Shown one piece after another: positions 1 through 12,001 of a stretch of 64,000 nucleotides of DNA (the first letter of the stretch is position 1; the number at the start of each line of letters is the position of its first letter). This DNA is from Schistocephalus solidus. Taxonomy: Eukaryota; Platyhelminthes; Cestoda; Diphyllobothriidea; Diphyllobothriidae. Made by a program: the position numbers and the translations under genes. The notes beneath the pieces are model-generated. The model was not told the origin of the DNA. It saw only the letters and a list, made by a program, of their open reading frames with translations, and made no database searches. The stretch lies in NCBI GenBank assembly GCA_017591395.1, contig WEDG01003468.1, positions 1-64,000 of the forward strand. The letters run 5' to 3'.

Positions 1-3000
1 TTTGCGGAACAACGTCGATAATAGTAGCTAGGCAGATAAATTGTAGATACTAAATTATGATAAGGTATGGAAACAGGAAGCCTTCTGATAATATAGGTCG
101 TCTGGCGCAAGATTCTAAAAAAACGCAAATATTTCAGCGATCTCTAACTCAAATCCCAAATCCTACCACAAATCATACTCCTGTGTGCCTTGTCAAACGA
201 GCCTCGTTATCACTTTATCTGAAGGAATCAAAGACCCTCCATAGGAATTGGGTTCGAGTTCGGAGTACAGTGGTGAATTTCCAGACCTTAGTCGATGTGG
301 TCAAATTTGTCATAAAAATGCTCTAATGACTAGAGGACTTCCCAGGCGTGTGACATTTGAATTAGCCTACTTTAAGTGATTCCGGATACATTGACGTGCA
401 CAAGTCCACGGTAAGCGAAGCACTCGAAATTGCTCGTATAAAAAAGGGCATTGCTATCACTTCCTGCAAACTGGCCAAAGGCCCTCCATAGGGCTGGGGC
501 AGAGAGGGAGAATCATATGCTTTACCCCCAAGGGGCATCTCATGATAAGTATATGCTGCAAGCGAGGCCATTGAAGGCTGTGGAATTCACTACGACCGCG
601 CGGTTAACCAACACATGCGATGGTCGGAGCATTAATGCCACAGAACGTGATAGGTCCGTCCAAATCAGATCCACCAGTAGTCAAAATATCCGTACTTAAA
701 CGAAACACGGTCCGCTGTCGTCTCCCCCTCCTCCCCCCTTCGTATGTGCGTGTCCTGTGGCTGAACCGGACGTAGACAGGAATTAGTATTCATTCGCTTC
801 CAAATTAAAAGTCAGATTGAAAGTCGGGCCTGTCTACAGATGTAACGTGGTGTTCCTGGGGAAGGCGGCTGTGGCGGCGGCGAAAGAATCCTAACAGCCA
901 TGACACAGCTTACTCTGATCGTCAAGATTGGCATAAAATCCCTGGGACTAAAACATACAGGCGGGCGTGCACACGGGAGGGGCGTAGCTGAGAAAGTTTG
1001 CCGGTGGGTGGGGAAGAGAGTGATGAGCTTGCACTGGGCTAGGAATAATTCCCAGTCAGTCCTTTCATCCAATCAGGAAAGGAAATTCGGGTAAGTAGGC
1101 GGAGGTAGTCATGAGGTCAGCATTAGAGGGCGTTAATCGACCCGACGAACAGGTAGCGAAGCCTAACCAGCAGGCAAAACACAGTTTCGCTAATCAAAGT
1201 TGCTTTAAAGAGGCTGTTCTCAGGACTTTGTCCGACGGTGGTGGGGGAGACCTACGCGGACAGGAAGGCCCCATTCACCATACTATACCACAATACCGCT
1301 TTATAGGTAGTTCAGCTGTAAAAACCAACAGTATGTAAAGGATTGTTAAAATGGACTGAAATTACTTTTGGCGGAATGGGGAAGGTGTAATTGCGTGTTG
1401 ATGAAGATGGCCGGCATCCTCCTCCCTCGTATCCGCTGACACCCCATCCCGCAACACTCGCAGTAACGCTCTTACTCTCATCCTCTCTCGACAGCACTCT
1501 CATGGCCCTTACCTGCAGTTGCCTATAGTGCTGCACTTCCCGGCGGTTGTTCAGCCGATATGTCGGTGTCCTCCCACCCCCTCTATCCAGACAGATCGTG
1601 GAACGTTGTAGCATTGCACATTTCCTTATAAACTAGACTTTTGTAACCGCTCTGAAGATTCTTTAGCGCTGGCATATCTTTATTGTACAATTGCTTCGTT
1701 CTATATCCTTCCTGTCTGGGCATGCAAGCCATCCTATCTAATGATCCGGTTCAGTCATTTTCCATTGGAATCTCTCCAAGGTGTCACACTAATTGGTCTG
1801 TGCCTTCCTCAACATCTTCGGCCCTAACACAGCTACCAGCAGTTTCCAATCACACTCGAGGACACTGTCACTGCCTTATCCTTAGTTGGCTTCAAAATAT
1901 AGTGTTGGTATTCCAAGTTACGGACTTACGAACAGTCGGCTAAGATCAGCAATAGACGACAGATTCGACCTGACTGTGAAAGTTTCCTTCAGCTTTGGAC
2001 CTCCAGTCTAGAGTTCTCGCGAGCGAACGCTGGAGCAGTAAGTTTCGGCTTGTCGGCATGTCGGACGAAAAACCCCACTATAACGTGATTTTAAGGGAAG
2101 GGTTAGTGACAAAACGGCTTTTTGACTGATTGTGGTTTGGAGATGAGGATGATGGCAAAAAAAGCACTAGATGACGGACAAGAGCGTAACTTGAGGTAAA
2201 GCAGAGTACAGCAGGAAAATTATTTTAAAGCACGGGATTTTACGAAGCTCTAGCACGGTTATTAACTCTAATAAGGACAGTCTGAAAGGCATGAAAGTGC
2301 TTCAAAGAAGTGCAGAACCTACGTGCACTCTTAAAAAAACTCTACCCTCCTACGTTTGGGAAAGAAATGCGGACTGCCGTTGCAGGCCACATCGACGTGT
2401 ATTTATTCATTCACGTACTCCTGTGGAGCAGGATTCATTGGGCGAAGAACGAGACGCCTGGGAAAAGAAGGTACGTGAACACATACCTGCCTGCCTAGGT
2501 AGAGGTGAAAAACGGCCGATTTCGAATTCTACTCTCCCGCACCTAGTCAATAATAATCACCGAGTCAATCCCAATGAACCTCTTCAGGTTCTATACCGGA
2601 CACCAACAAACTTCTCGAAACAGCTAGGTCACTGAGTGTTAGCAACAACCTAGGCAGTGACTAGAGGGCTAACGGATCCCGCGCTGTGTTGTCAGAAGAC
2701 GTTAGTGCAGGCGCTCTGTCTTCCGTGGCCAACGCCGGCTTCAGTTGTTGATCACACACAGCCCCAATCCCATGACGACAGTGGTTCACTGCGTGTACTC
2801 ACCCTACAAACATCGATCACATCCTATCTTACTCTCCCTCCTGCTCCAACCCAGTCGCCATGGTTACAACGTGTCGACCTCACCATGCGGGCAACGTGGG
2901 AACTTCAAGTGTAAATAACCCGTGCGACACATATGACCCCTGACAAATTCTCATACTTTCATGCTCTATGTAACTGTATAGCCCTAAAGTACGAAGTACC

Positions 3001-4159
3001 CAGAGTAGGTGTTTGCGGATTTGACTCTTTAAATGCACAATAATTTATAGTTTAAAACTACCGTCATCTATGAGGCATGTTTAGGTCGATGTTCCAGAAG
3101 GTACTTGTCGTGTTACTAATTGACAGGCCAACGTGCGCATTCAGCCAATTTTTAACTACGCTTCTAAATCACGCTCTTTTCCAATAATAGGCCACAGATG
3201 CCTTTTTTTTCAAATGTTACAGACTAGCATGTTGCGAACCTTCTTTCTACTTATGCTCCTTAACATCATCTGCTGAACGAGTCAACAAATAAAAATCCCC
3301 AGCCCACAATAAGCGCTACCAAACAACGGTAAAAACCTTAAGACATGACCCTTGATTATAAAGTTACAGATTTGGTTGCGCGCAAGACTTGTAAGCATCG
3401 CTCAATATTGTTGTCCTCCTAGGCTGAAACTACTCTTAAATGGGCGCGCTCCTAGTTAGCGTTAGCACATACTCTTGCCGAGGACAGAGTTAACGGCCCT
3501 AAGCGCCAGGGCGAATTTATTAGCCAAGCCACGCCGGCAGTCATATCACAACGCCTTTCATACGGATCGTTGCATCTCTCCTGTGCACGCGTGGCTGGAA
3601 AAGACGACTTAGAGAAAATTCCTTCCGGTCATAGGATAATTAGGTTTGAAGGGAGACCTTACGAGGCGAAACGTGCCGGTATGTGAATGATTTAACGTAA
3701 TATAAGGCACGACAGAGGATCCTACACAGACCTGCGGGATGTAGGAGGGTCGGGAAAGCAGCGACAACCACGCATAAAACTTCTGTGATCTGGTGACAAT
3801 GGAAACGACTGAGGGCCGATAAAGCAGAAAAGTAACCCTGGACGAGAATAAGAAGAGAGGGGGATCCGATAGGGAAAGCTGTCGATGCACCGGCCAAGAC
3901 GCTCTTTCACTCGAAGATGACACATGCGACGAAAGCGAAGTCCACTGCCAAACTTCCTCTTCTCCTGCACCCCACAAACACACCATGCTTCGGGACAAGG
4001 CAGTAGAGAAGATCGACGAGGGGTCACTGTCGCTGACCAGACATTGATTCTAATCTAGCTCGCTGGGCATACATACATACTCGACCAAAGCAAACTTGAC
4101 TTTCCCGCGGACACTTATTTTTGACAGCATAGAAACGCGTTGTTAGTCTAAAACAGCAG
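1..4159. other. No recognised gene or repeat
   Basis: Open frames here are all short (114 codons or fewer) and overlap on several strands, as expected by chance. None shows a motif I know. I looked for the missing C-terminal Rap1 exon on the minus strand by eye and did not see it, but a short exon of about 30 codons is easily missed. The stretch is presumably Rap1 intron or downstream DNA. Confidence 0.5.
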
Positions 4160-5160
4160 GGTGGGCCCAGGGACGGTGACTTACGCGTAAATTAGTACAG
4201 TGCAGTAGACTTAGGTAGCCACATTAGGAAGGAGCCATTACTGCCTGATTCTTCATCCTGAAAGGAGGACCAAGTTGTCCAATCAGTTGATTACATTATG
4301 AACTACGGCTTTTAGCGCAACGTCGTAGTTTAAAAGCACGCCTATATATCACTAGCCGCTACGGCTGCTGGCGAGGCTCTAGAGTGAGCTCGAAGGGGTG
4401 AGTGAGTTCCGTAACCGATCGGTGAGCGCAGATCTAGCACTGCGACTATTTCCGATCGAAACCGGTAAGAAAACGAGTTCATGGCGCAGTGCGTTAGAGC
4501 GTTGGACTTCTACCCAACAGGTCGCGAGTTCGAGCCTTGGGTGACGCAACACCTGGGGTTCGGCATGGCTAGCTAATGATGGATGATAAGCCAGAAATGG
4601 ACATTCCAGTCGCTCTTGTCTCTCTCGGTATTGTCAGTCTGCGCGCCATATTGTTTATTGTGAGTAATATACACCAAGTTATCACGTCAGTTGGACACCT
4701 TCCAAGCCACGGCTTTTAGCGCACCGTGCTAGTTTCAAGTGCGTCCGATTGTTTATAGTGAGGAACATGCGCTGAGTTGTCGACCTCACTCTCTCCCCCA
4801 CTCCTACAGTCAAACCACTGTCCGAGCCGGTCAGTTGTTGGATGCGGAAGTGGGCGCAGCTGCTGGTGACCTCGTCTACGTTTACTACGTACACGACCTA
4901 GCCCCCCAAACACATGCACCAGGATTTCACACAACAGAAGGTTGAACGGCTCACAGCTCCCATGTGTGACTCAGCCAGGGATCACGCTAAGGAGCCATCG
5001 CAGCTTGACTCTCAGACCACCAGTCAGCCACTCCACACACCACACATTATACTGAATGCCAGGTTTGAGTGTAATTGTCAGTTGGAAAATCTTATAACCT
5101 ACGGTGCTTATCGCCCCGTGATATTCTCAAGCTCAGATCGCACATGCAACAGAAGAGTCG
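4160..5160 (+). repeat. R-family dispersed repeat, long copy interrupted by a SINE
   Basis: GC-rich, CT-block-containing repeat that recurs at 12371-12632, 12746-13540, 13537-13697, 23020-23225 and 57851-58432. Shared landmarks include ggacggtgacttacgcg near the start (usually ...cttgcgcg), cggcttttagcgcaccgtg, cctcactctctcccccac and ccagtcagccactccacac. In this copy the landmark with gtcagttgg is seen at about 4688 and again at about 5076, so an internal module of roughly 390 bp is repeated. A tRNA-like SINE lies inside (about 4346-4640). No open frame is shared between copies, so it is probably non-autonomous or satellite-like. I do not know a published name for it. Confidence 0.75.
4346..4640 (+). 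mobile_element. tRNA-derived SINE (copy S1) inside repeat R
   Basis: A tRNA-like head starts near 4480: A-box-like tggcgcagtgcg (4482-4493) and B-box-like gagttcgagcc (4526-4536), the internal RNA polymerase III promoter arrangement. It is followed by a body containing gataagccagaaatgg and attccag (about 4585-4631), which recurs in the other SINE copies of this window. A preceding segment (4346-4478) with gagttccgtaaccgatcggt recurs after the body of the copy at 23325, suggesting a dimeric or composite element. The R repeat resumes after 4640. Confidence 0.75.
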
Positions 5161-5284
5161 CATGGATAAAGAGCTGAGGATCATACTTGCAGACTGAGAG
5201 CATGTTTGTGGTGTTGCGTGTGATCAAGTAAGGTGCAGAGGTTGATGAGGACAGATGTAGTGTTCTGGTATAGCTGGCGGTGTT

Positions 5285-5491
5285 TTACCGCAGGTTTTCA
5301 TGGAGACGCGTGTGATCTAATAGGCCCATGCTGTGTGTGAATGTGCGTGGGCAATGCGGACAGTTGAGTCGGGTGCGTTGGGTGTATGTTGGTGCTCCTG
5401 GCACTGATTCGCCAGTCTCTGTGCGATGGATTCGCAAGTGACCGACTAGGCTGATGCGTGATGTGCATGTGCGGTGACGATGAGGACGCAC
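5285..5491 (-). pseudogene. C2H2 zinc-finger remnant of retroelement type
   Basis: A 68-codon frame contains one complete C2H2 finger, CPHCPRTFTHSMGLLDHTRLH-like in spacing (C-x2-C-x12-H-x3-H), and before it half a finger in which the HLRIH part remains but the cysteines are gone. The linker between them reads TETGESVPGAPTY. In my memory of tapeworm and fluke protein sets this finger pair with that linker occurs in many copies behind endonuclease/reverse-transcriptase polyproteins, so I read it as a retrotransposon 3'-end relic rather than a host transcription factor. No reverse transcriptase is seen next to it. It lies just after the R repeat. Confidence 0.6.
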
Positions 5492-5499
5492 ACCACCGA

Positions 5500-7120
5500 A
5501 GAGGTGATTGTGTTAGCGCGCGCGACGGAATGACGTAAAACGAAAAGACACCACGCTAGGCATGCATGAGTCAAATAACGACTACGTCCCAAACTGATGC
5601 GCATTGGAAGGCCACAGTTTATCAATTTCAGGAATTTCCCACTCTAGCCTTGCTACCTTCCTTCCAAACAATGGAACAGGAGAGTGGCTAGCCCTGAAAA
5701 CGAAGGCGATCGGATGAATAGAACACTGCATCAGGCACTGCAGATGAGTCACCCGCAGGACGCGACGCCAACAGTCGTCAGTCCAGTCTGAATCCCTATC
5801 GCCGTTGCGGGGCCCGAAGGTTCACGCACGGAAGAAAGGCCATGTCGTCTGTGCAGTAAAGGGCCAAGGTTTGCTTGAGGTCAGAGAAAGTGGGACGCAC
5901 ACACACAGATGCACGCACATGCCCGCGAAATGAGCGAGGTACACACACGCACACATTTCGAGCTGACCCCTTGGTGGTGCGTGTGTCTGCAAGCTCGTGG
6001 AGCCCACGAAAAGGAGCAAAATGCCGGCGAAGGCGCGCGCACTGTGTGCAAGCGTTTTCGATATAAGCATTAGTCAACGTAAGCGCGCATGCACACAGTG
6101 CCAGCTGGGAGAAGCGCGCAAGGAAACAGGAGCCCTACTGTCTGCAGTTTGGACTGAACCACGCCAGACACGGACACGAGAACCCCACTGTTCGCGCAGG
6201 GGCAAACCACTGTGGACAGGTGTCGGTTGGCATAATGTACCCAGTGGATTAAAGCAGGGCGGGCCATTTTTAGTAGCTTAGTGCGCCTTCCAGCACGCGG
6301 GGGTGGCTGAGGAGTAGATGTGTGCCACACCTAGAATTGGAGTAGGGTAAAGTTCTCCCCTTCCCTTTCGTTTAAACTCCGCCATGCCTCTCACAAATGT
6401 GACCACTTAGATAAGACTTTGGAGTTAGGTTGTGTATGATTTCAACTTCAATTATATCTTCAGTCGTGGCCATCACAATAGTCGGATTTAACAATATGTT
6501 CTTAATTTCTACTGAATCGTGATTGGTCACCAAGCGCTGGGAGAAGTTCCTTTTTCTGCCCATGTACAGTTCCTCATTTCCAGCATTTAAAATTATGTGG
6601 TCAGGTTTTTACACTTTATTGGTGTACTTTAACATGCTAATGGCGCAAATATAATTTGTTAACTTTCGCTTCCCGAACATGTCTGTTACCTCTATCCTAC
6701 GCATAGTACAGGAGTCTCTTTCTCCCGTCACCGCACCTCATACAGCTGAATGCGTCACTCCATGCAACGATCTGGGGCGCTGAATATGGTTAGCTCGAAG
6801 AACTCTGTCTTCCAGTGGTAGGGAAGAGTGGATACCAACGATCTCAAAACCAGACATAGCTTTATAAACCTTTTTGGGTCAACCGGCTTTACAGGGTTGC
6901 CATTGACGAATGGTTCGACAAGGTCATGACTCAAATATGCGGACGATACCTGCCAGCAGGCCTCGGTATCATTAAAACACAGTCTTCCTCATGATAGCAA
7001 CAGAAAGCTATCAAAAAAACTTAAGATTAGTTATATGACCCCTGAAGCTGGACTAAGGAAAAGGACGCCCAGCTAAAAGGGGCTCTGCAAATAATTCCAG
7101 GAAGGGTAAATACTTCCGTG
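5500..7120. other. No recognised gene; CA-rich patch
   Basis: The only structure noted is a purine/pyrimidine alternating CA-rich patch around 5890-5965 and overlapping open frames on both strands through it. The paired frames on opposite strands arise from low-complexity composition. Nothing else recognised. Confidence 0.4.
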
Positions 7121-7124
7121 TCTT

Positions 7125-7450
7125 AAACCTAAGGATAGCCCTAGCAGAAACCTAAACCATAGCCTTAATTGCAACCTTTACTGGCCCTAAACCCTAATCC
7201 CACAAGTAACACTAAACTTACAGCTAACGCTAAGCTTAACGCTAACCCTAGTTTCCTTGGAATTTGGCGCAAAGCCAACTATGTCCACAACGGGTCGAGT
7301 CATCTTTAGGGGCCATACAGGTCATCCTTATCAAACACCTACCTAGCCTTGGCGATAACTTAGCCCGCAGTCGATGTATAAGCGCGCAATGACCACGCGG
7401 GCAAAATTGCCAGCCACGCGGGGAGGATGCGGGTGACCAACAGTCGCGGT
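7125..7450 (-). repeat. Dispersed repeat with degenerate telomere-like tail, copy T1
   Basis: On the minus strand a unique part containing gctttgcgccaaattccaag is followed by about 130 bp of degenerate TTAGGG/TTAGCG-like units (on the plus strand seen as ctaaccctag, aaaccctaatccc). The same unique part followed by the same kind of tail is seen at 15550-15665 and, more diverged, at 21930-22020. Unit order and spacing are irregular, so this is not a fresh telomere seed. Confidence 0.65.
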
Positions 7451-7707
7451 GACAGCGAGCCAAATGGCCGAGTCATTGTCACGCCAAAAATCAACAACGG
7501 TGATGAACTCACAGCCACTAGCGACTCGGGTACAAACCAAAAAGCAATCATCGCATCAACTACGAGCCCCAAAGACTGTCACCGACAGTAGACCTGTGGT
7601 GGCTTGGAATTTTGTGCTCAAATTACCCTATTCTGCAAATGTCTCTGATGTTGGGTTCAGAGAGAATCCGAAACGTCACGCTAATGAACACCATGCTGCA
7701 GTGATCG

Positions 7708-7946
7708 CCTCTTCTTCCTCCCCTTTCTTCTTCTTCTTCCTCCTCTTCTTCTTCTTCTTCATCATCTTCTTATTCTGCTTCTTCTTCTTCTTCTTCCCCC
7801 ACCTCCTACTCTTCTTCTTCTTCTTTTTCTGCTTCTTCTTCTTCTTCCTCTTATTCTTCTTCTTCTGCTTTTTCTTCTTCTTCTCCTCCTTCTTCTTCTT
7901 CTTCTTCTTTTTCTTCTTCTCCTCCTCCTCTTCTTCTTCTTCTTAT
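7708..7946 (+). repeat. Polypyrimidine (TTC/CTC)n microsatellite, about 240 bp
   Basis: Almost pure C/T on this strand with TTC as the dominant unit and CTC interruptions. It creates a spurious open frame rich in Phe and Ser (inside 7449-8009). Such homopurine-homopyrimidine tracts can form triplex DNA; that is known chemistry, not shown here. Confidence 0.9.
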
Positions 7947-7949
7947 TCG

Positions 7950-9800
7950 TCTGAACTGCTTCCTGGAACTCGCCTGTTCGCTTATATTAACTCTCACTTC
8001 CTGATGTGAGTAAGTACTATCTCGGGGGGGGAGGGTGAGGGTGGTAACTTGGGCTTGAATTTGATCACAGCGAGGGAGAATACGCTGCCAGCGATAGCCC
8101 TAGCTGGTTTTACCTACGCCTATTGTGTTTCAGTAGTTGTTTTGGACTGCCTTAAAACGAGGCGTGCTGAGCTTCGTCGTAGTAGCGCTGACCAGGCACG
8201 GCGTGACACTTCACCCTCGGGGTAGCTTGCGCCGTCTGAATCCGATTTCACTGGGCGATCCCGACTGACTTAACGCGAGCGTGGTTAATTAGGTCACCAC
8301 ATCAAGATGTGCATTGGTGGAGCAGGGAAGAGGCTGGGAGGGCAGAACGACGCGAAGGCCCGATCACCAACAGATCACGGGAAGAAAGGCAGACGTAACG
8401 GGTTGATGAAAGTCAAAATAAAAATTCTTAATCACATGCCAGGGACCAGAGCAGACAAACTCCTGAGGAGGCATAGCGTTTACTTGATCGCTAACTAGGT
8501 TACCACTGTTGTGAGACAAAACCGCCCCGAAAAACAGAGGGGTGGTAAGCAGCCCAGTCCTATCTCGGGTAAATAGTAAGTTTATCAGGGCACAGATGGA
8601 TGGCCGACTGGTATTTGAACGGAGTTTTCTCCTAGGATTAGCCCATGCCACCTCGACTTAGTTTAACCACAAGTTAAACTTCCCATCACCAAGCTGGCAA
8701 ACGCACAAAATGTGGGGGATAACTCTGCCTCAAGCATAAGTACCTCCCCGTTTAAATGCAGGTACATTTAGTCCACCCCATTTAGCGTCACACGTCCCGT
8801 CGGCTCCGGTAACTGACACTTATGTTGGTCCTGCCTGGCAGAGGTTAAGGCGCTTAAAAGGATAGCACACTGCATAAGTAGGCGGGTAGGCATGTGACCA
8901 ATTTTATGCATCAGCGAGCAGAAAATTGAAACGAATTTGAGATCCGTGGGGTGGAGGCACGGTTCATCCAATTCGCAAGCTCTTTTCACCATAAAAGGAA
9001 GGGTAGACGGAAGGAAACGCGGACAATACGAAGTAGCATTTTCACAGTGTTTGTTGCACAGAGTAGCTCGAGTAAGCAGCGTGTGCTTTGGGAGTGGCGT
9101 TTGACAATCGGAAATGATTACAGCAGGGCACTTCGTTTTGTCTTGGCTGGCAAACTACTGAAAAAAAGGTCAGAATGGGTCATATCATTCTGAAAAATAC
9201 CTTAGTGGTAATCAAAAGGAATAAGCACAGTCTGGCGGTATCCCAATTAAAAAAACAGAACATGACTCAAGAGCTAAATGTAGTGGATAGAGAAGGTAAC
9301 GGTAAACGTTATATCTCGCAATGACCTTCTCCACTATTCGGTGAAAACCCAGATGTGCCGCGTAGTTCGATGACCACAAACGACGGCACCCATCGCTGTC
9401 TTGCGAGGTGTGGCAGAACCAGGGGACCTGAAGGTTAGGAGTATTTGGGCACCATCTACCACACTTTATTTTCTGTCAAAAATCACGTTGAAATGTCAAG
9501 ACAACGTTAAGAAGACCGGAGGTGGGAGCAAACGCAGTGGTTGACTGACATGAACACTCCATTTACGTGTTCCACACACACCCTGGTCCTTAATACATGC
9601 ACCACAATTCTGCAAGGTAAACTGAGCTATCACATGGGTGAGAATGCCATAAAGACGCACTACGAAGGGACCACTGCAGTCTGACCCGGAGTCCTAAGTA
9701 GGATCGAATTAGGCACCTCAGTTGAAAAACTCCAAAGTCACAACCGATAGCACGTCTGAGTGGGAAGTACACTGTGACATGCGGAAGAATTCTCTACAGT
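7950..9800. other. No recognised gene or repeat
   Basis: Short overlapping frames only; no motif or shared repeat recognised. Confidence 0.4.
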
Positions 9801-9830
9801 CGCAGCCTGAAATGAGATTGGACGCAGAGG

Positions 9831-10079
9831 TTAACAGGGTTGATTAGGCAGTTTGTGTGTACGACCCACAACCCGCTGCAGGTTTGAGACATGCTGTGTT
9901 GCAGAAAAGGGTCTGTACGCACAGAAGTTGAGCCAGACTGTGTTGTGATTTTCAGATATGCACATATGGTCGAATAGGTCTCCAGTGCGATGGTCGAACG
10001 TCCCGAAGCAACGGGGACAGGAGATGGCGAGCGTGATGCGAAGTCGTCGTCTAATGGGTGTCACAGTCAGCGGCGCCAA
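9831..10079 (-). pseudogene. Degenerate C2H2 zinc-finger remnant
   Basis: The frame holds ISCPRCFGTFDHRTGDLFDH, which resembles the finger at 5285-5491 but has one extra residue between the second Cys and the first His and a Ser where the second His should be, so it cannot bind zinc normally. The same retroelement-tail origin is inferred. Flanking sequence to about 10500 shows nothing further. Confidence 0.45.
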
Positions 10080-10099
10080 ATCTCACAACCGAGGTTCGG

Positions 10100-10849
10100 A
10101 AGCCCGGCATTAAAAACAGACAAACACACATGCCGAGTAACGAGTGCAGGGTGAAAATAAATCACGCGCAGCACCGTTACGACACAAGCATCAACAAGTA
10201 GGCTTGCGTGTGACGGAGACTAGCTTTTGGCACCGCGTATCTGCAGCTCCGTGTGACACCTGTGCGTAGGCACACAAAATAGGGAGGGGGGATTGCAGAT
10301 ACGGCGGTAGCGGTCTGCGCTGGCGGTCGAGGAAAAGTGAGTCTTGCAAAGCAATCAGAGCTTCTGGTTGCTGCTTCTGCTGATAACAGAACTTAGGCCG
10401 CATGTGACGAACCGGCCGATATGAAAGCCAAGGGCATGCTGGTCCGTAGCCAAGTTAGAAAATGCATCCACAAGGATGAGTAGCCGCTCACATGCTCGCG
10501 TCTCATCGGGCAACCCTAAGAGGCGGCTGATTTAGTAAAGCCGCCTTTCTTTATCAGCTGTCGCAAACATTTGCAGAATTGCCGTTTTATGGAGTTTTTA
10601 ACGTGGATGAATCACAAAACAGTAGCGCGTTTCCGCCTAGACAAGACGTTCTAGGAGAAGGTGAAAAAAAGATGCACGGCTAACACACAACGGGTGACTC
10701 GATAGTGAAGAGAGTGCATACAGCAGCTGAAATGAAATGCCAAACGTAACGCTAAACTGCCTTTTCAATTAGAGTTTGCTTGGCATATTAAATAAAGTAC
10801 GGCATAATTCCGATATATTTCGCTCACTACAGGGTGCCGGCCTTGGAAT
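10100..10849. other. No recognised gene
   Basis: Contains a short perfect hairpin at about 10511-10538 (stem aggcggct / agccgcct) that would look like a bacterial terminator but has no such meaning in a eukaryote. Nothing else recognised. Confidence 0.4.
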
Positions 10850-11363
10850 GGGCTTCCTTAAGGCCACATGAAAAAAACAGCACTCAGTAAAAGTGATCAC
10901 CTAAAGAATTTTTCGCGGTGATTTTCGGTGCCCTTAAACATTTAAATATATTTTATATAAATTGCGAATAAAAATATTCCTCCTTGTACTCACTTGGGAA
11001 TAAATTAAGTTTTTTGCAAGCGTTATATTCAAAGAAAGGGTATCTTAAGATTTTAAAAACACTCGAATAATCTTTGAAACCCAGCTGCACTTGCATTGGC
11101 GTTTAGGGTTTCCAAACCGCATAATTTATATTTCCCAGGTAATGAAAATCATTAATTCCTCCAGGCGATTAAGCTGGCATGTAGGACACATCCAATTGTG
11201 CAAAGAATGTGAATCATATTGTATACTGCCTAGGCGGCAGCACTAGAGGGTCAGATAAAACGTTGTGAATGAAAATTTCACGCGTTTCGAGGGTCTAAAA
11301 TTGTTTAGCCCGAAAAATTGCTTTAAGGAAAGACTTTAAAGACGACAGCCGCCGAAGAAGCAA
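10850..11363 (-). mobile_element. MITE-like element, copy M1
   Basis: Reads as the reverse orientation of the element at 14658-15019. Shared blocks: tccttgtactcac with an adjacent AT-rich stretch (about 10980), ctgcacttgcatt followed by agggtttcc (about 11085-11115), the end block with cactcagtaaaag (about 10881) matching the right terminus of the other copy, and gccgccgaagaagc (11348-11361) matching its left terminus. The interior is AT-rich and has no transposase frame, as expected for a non-autonomous element. Its ends are more diverged than those of copy M2, so the borders are approximate. Confidence 0.55.
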
Positions 11364-12001
11364 AAGAAGAAGAGATTGCATGTGCGTTTTGTATAAGACA
11401 TATTGGAATTTTAAAAAAAGTATCGAAAATCGATGGAAAAAATTTTGAAAACCAATTAATATATTTTTAAGTAGCTCTTGAAGGCAGCTTGAAGGAAGCC
11501 CATTTAAAAGCCAACATTCTGATGTGACTGAAAATCGTGGAAAGTAAGGCCATGGGTTACACAAAATCTGGTACCTTGGGATAGATTTATGAGAGAAGAG
11601 AAGCGATGAAAACTTCGGCACCTAGGAGGTAGTGGTGCTTACTCCATGGGAAATGAATACAACCGAAAACAGTGGGTCCTCGGCGGGGGGCTCAGAGGGT
11701 TTACTGTAACTGCTGACTTCGATGCGTGAACACATGCCCAGAATAATGTTCCATGGGCAAGTTAGCGAGCTGTGAAGCAAGCTCAAACGCTAGAGTCATC
11801 GGGCACAGAGCATCCATTTATGGAACGCTTGTCTATCCGGGAAATAAACAGTGACGATTCGGCGAAACGCACAAAAAGGCTCTATACAACCGACGCCGTC
11901 GTCATAGGCTACGTTATCACTGCCAAACTTGACAGCGTCAAGTATGCTTTTTAAATTAAGCTGGTCACAGTGCAAGAACTGCTTCGGCAGCAGAGACTCA
12001 C
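11364..12001 (-). other. Start of the next Rap1 intron, no recognised feature
   Basis: This begins with the donor GTGAGT directly after exon 2. A 60-codon plus-strand frame at 11772-11954 has no recognisable motif. Nothing resembling the terminal Rap1 exon was seen. Confidence 0.5.

Noticed and set aside
4160..5160. CRISPR-like or bacterial repeat array
   Set aside because: Repeats are long, diverged and without regular spacers; eukaryotic dispersed repeat.
5875..6077. Overlapping frames on both strands suggesting a gene
   Set aside because: CA/GT-rich low-complexity DNA opens frames on both strands; no motif.
7449..8009. 186-codon plus-strand frame with long Phe/Ser runs
   Set aside because: Almost all of its second half is the TTC microsatellite; translation of a simple repeat, not a gene.
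10511..10538. Hairpin with a T-rich end resembling a bacterial terminator
   Set aside because: The window is eukaryotic; such structures do not terminate transcription here.
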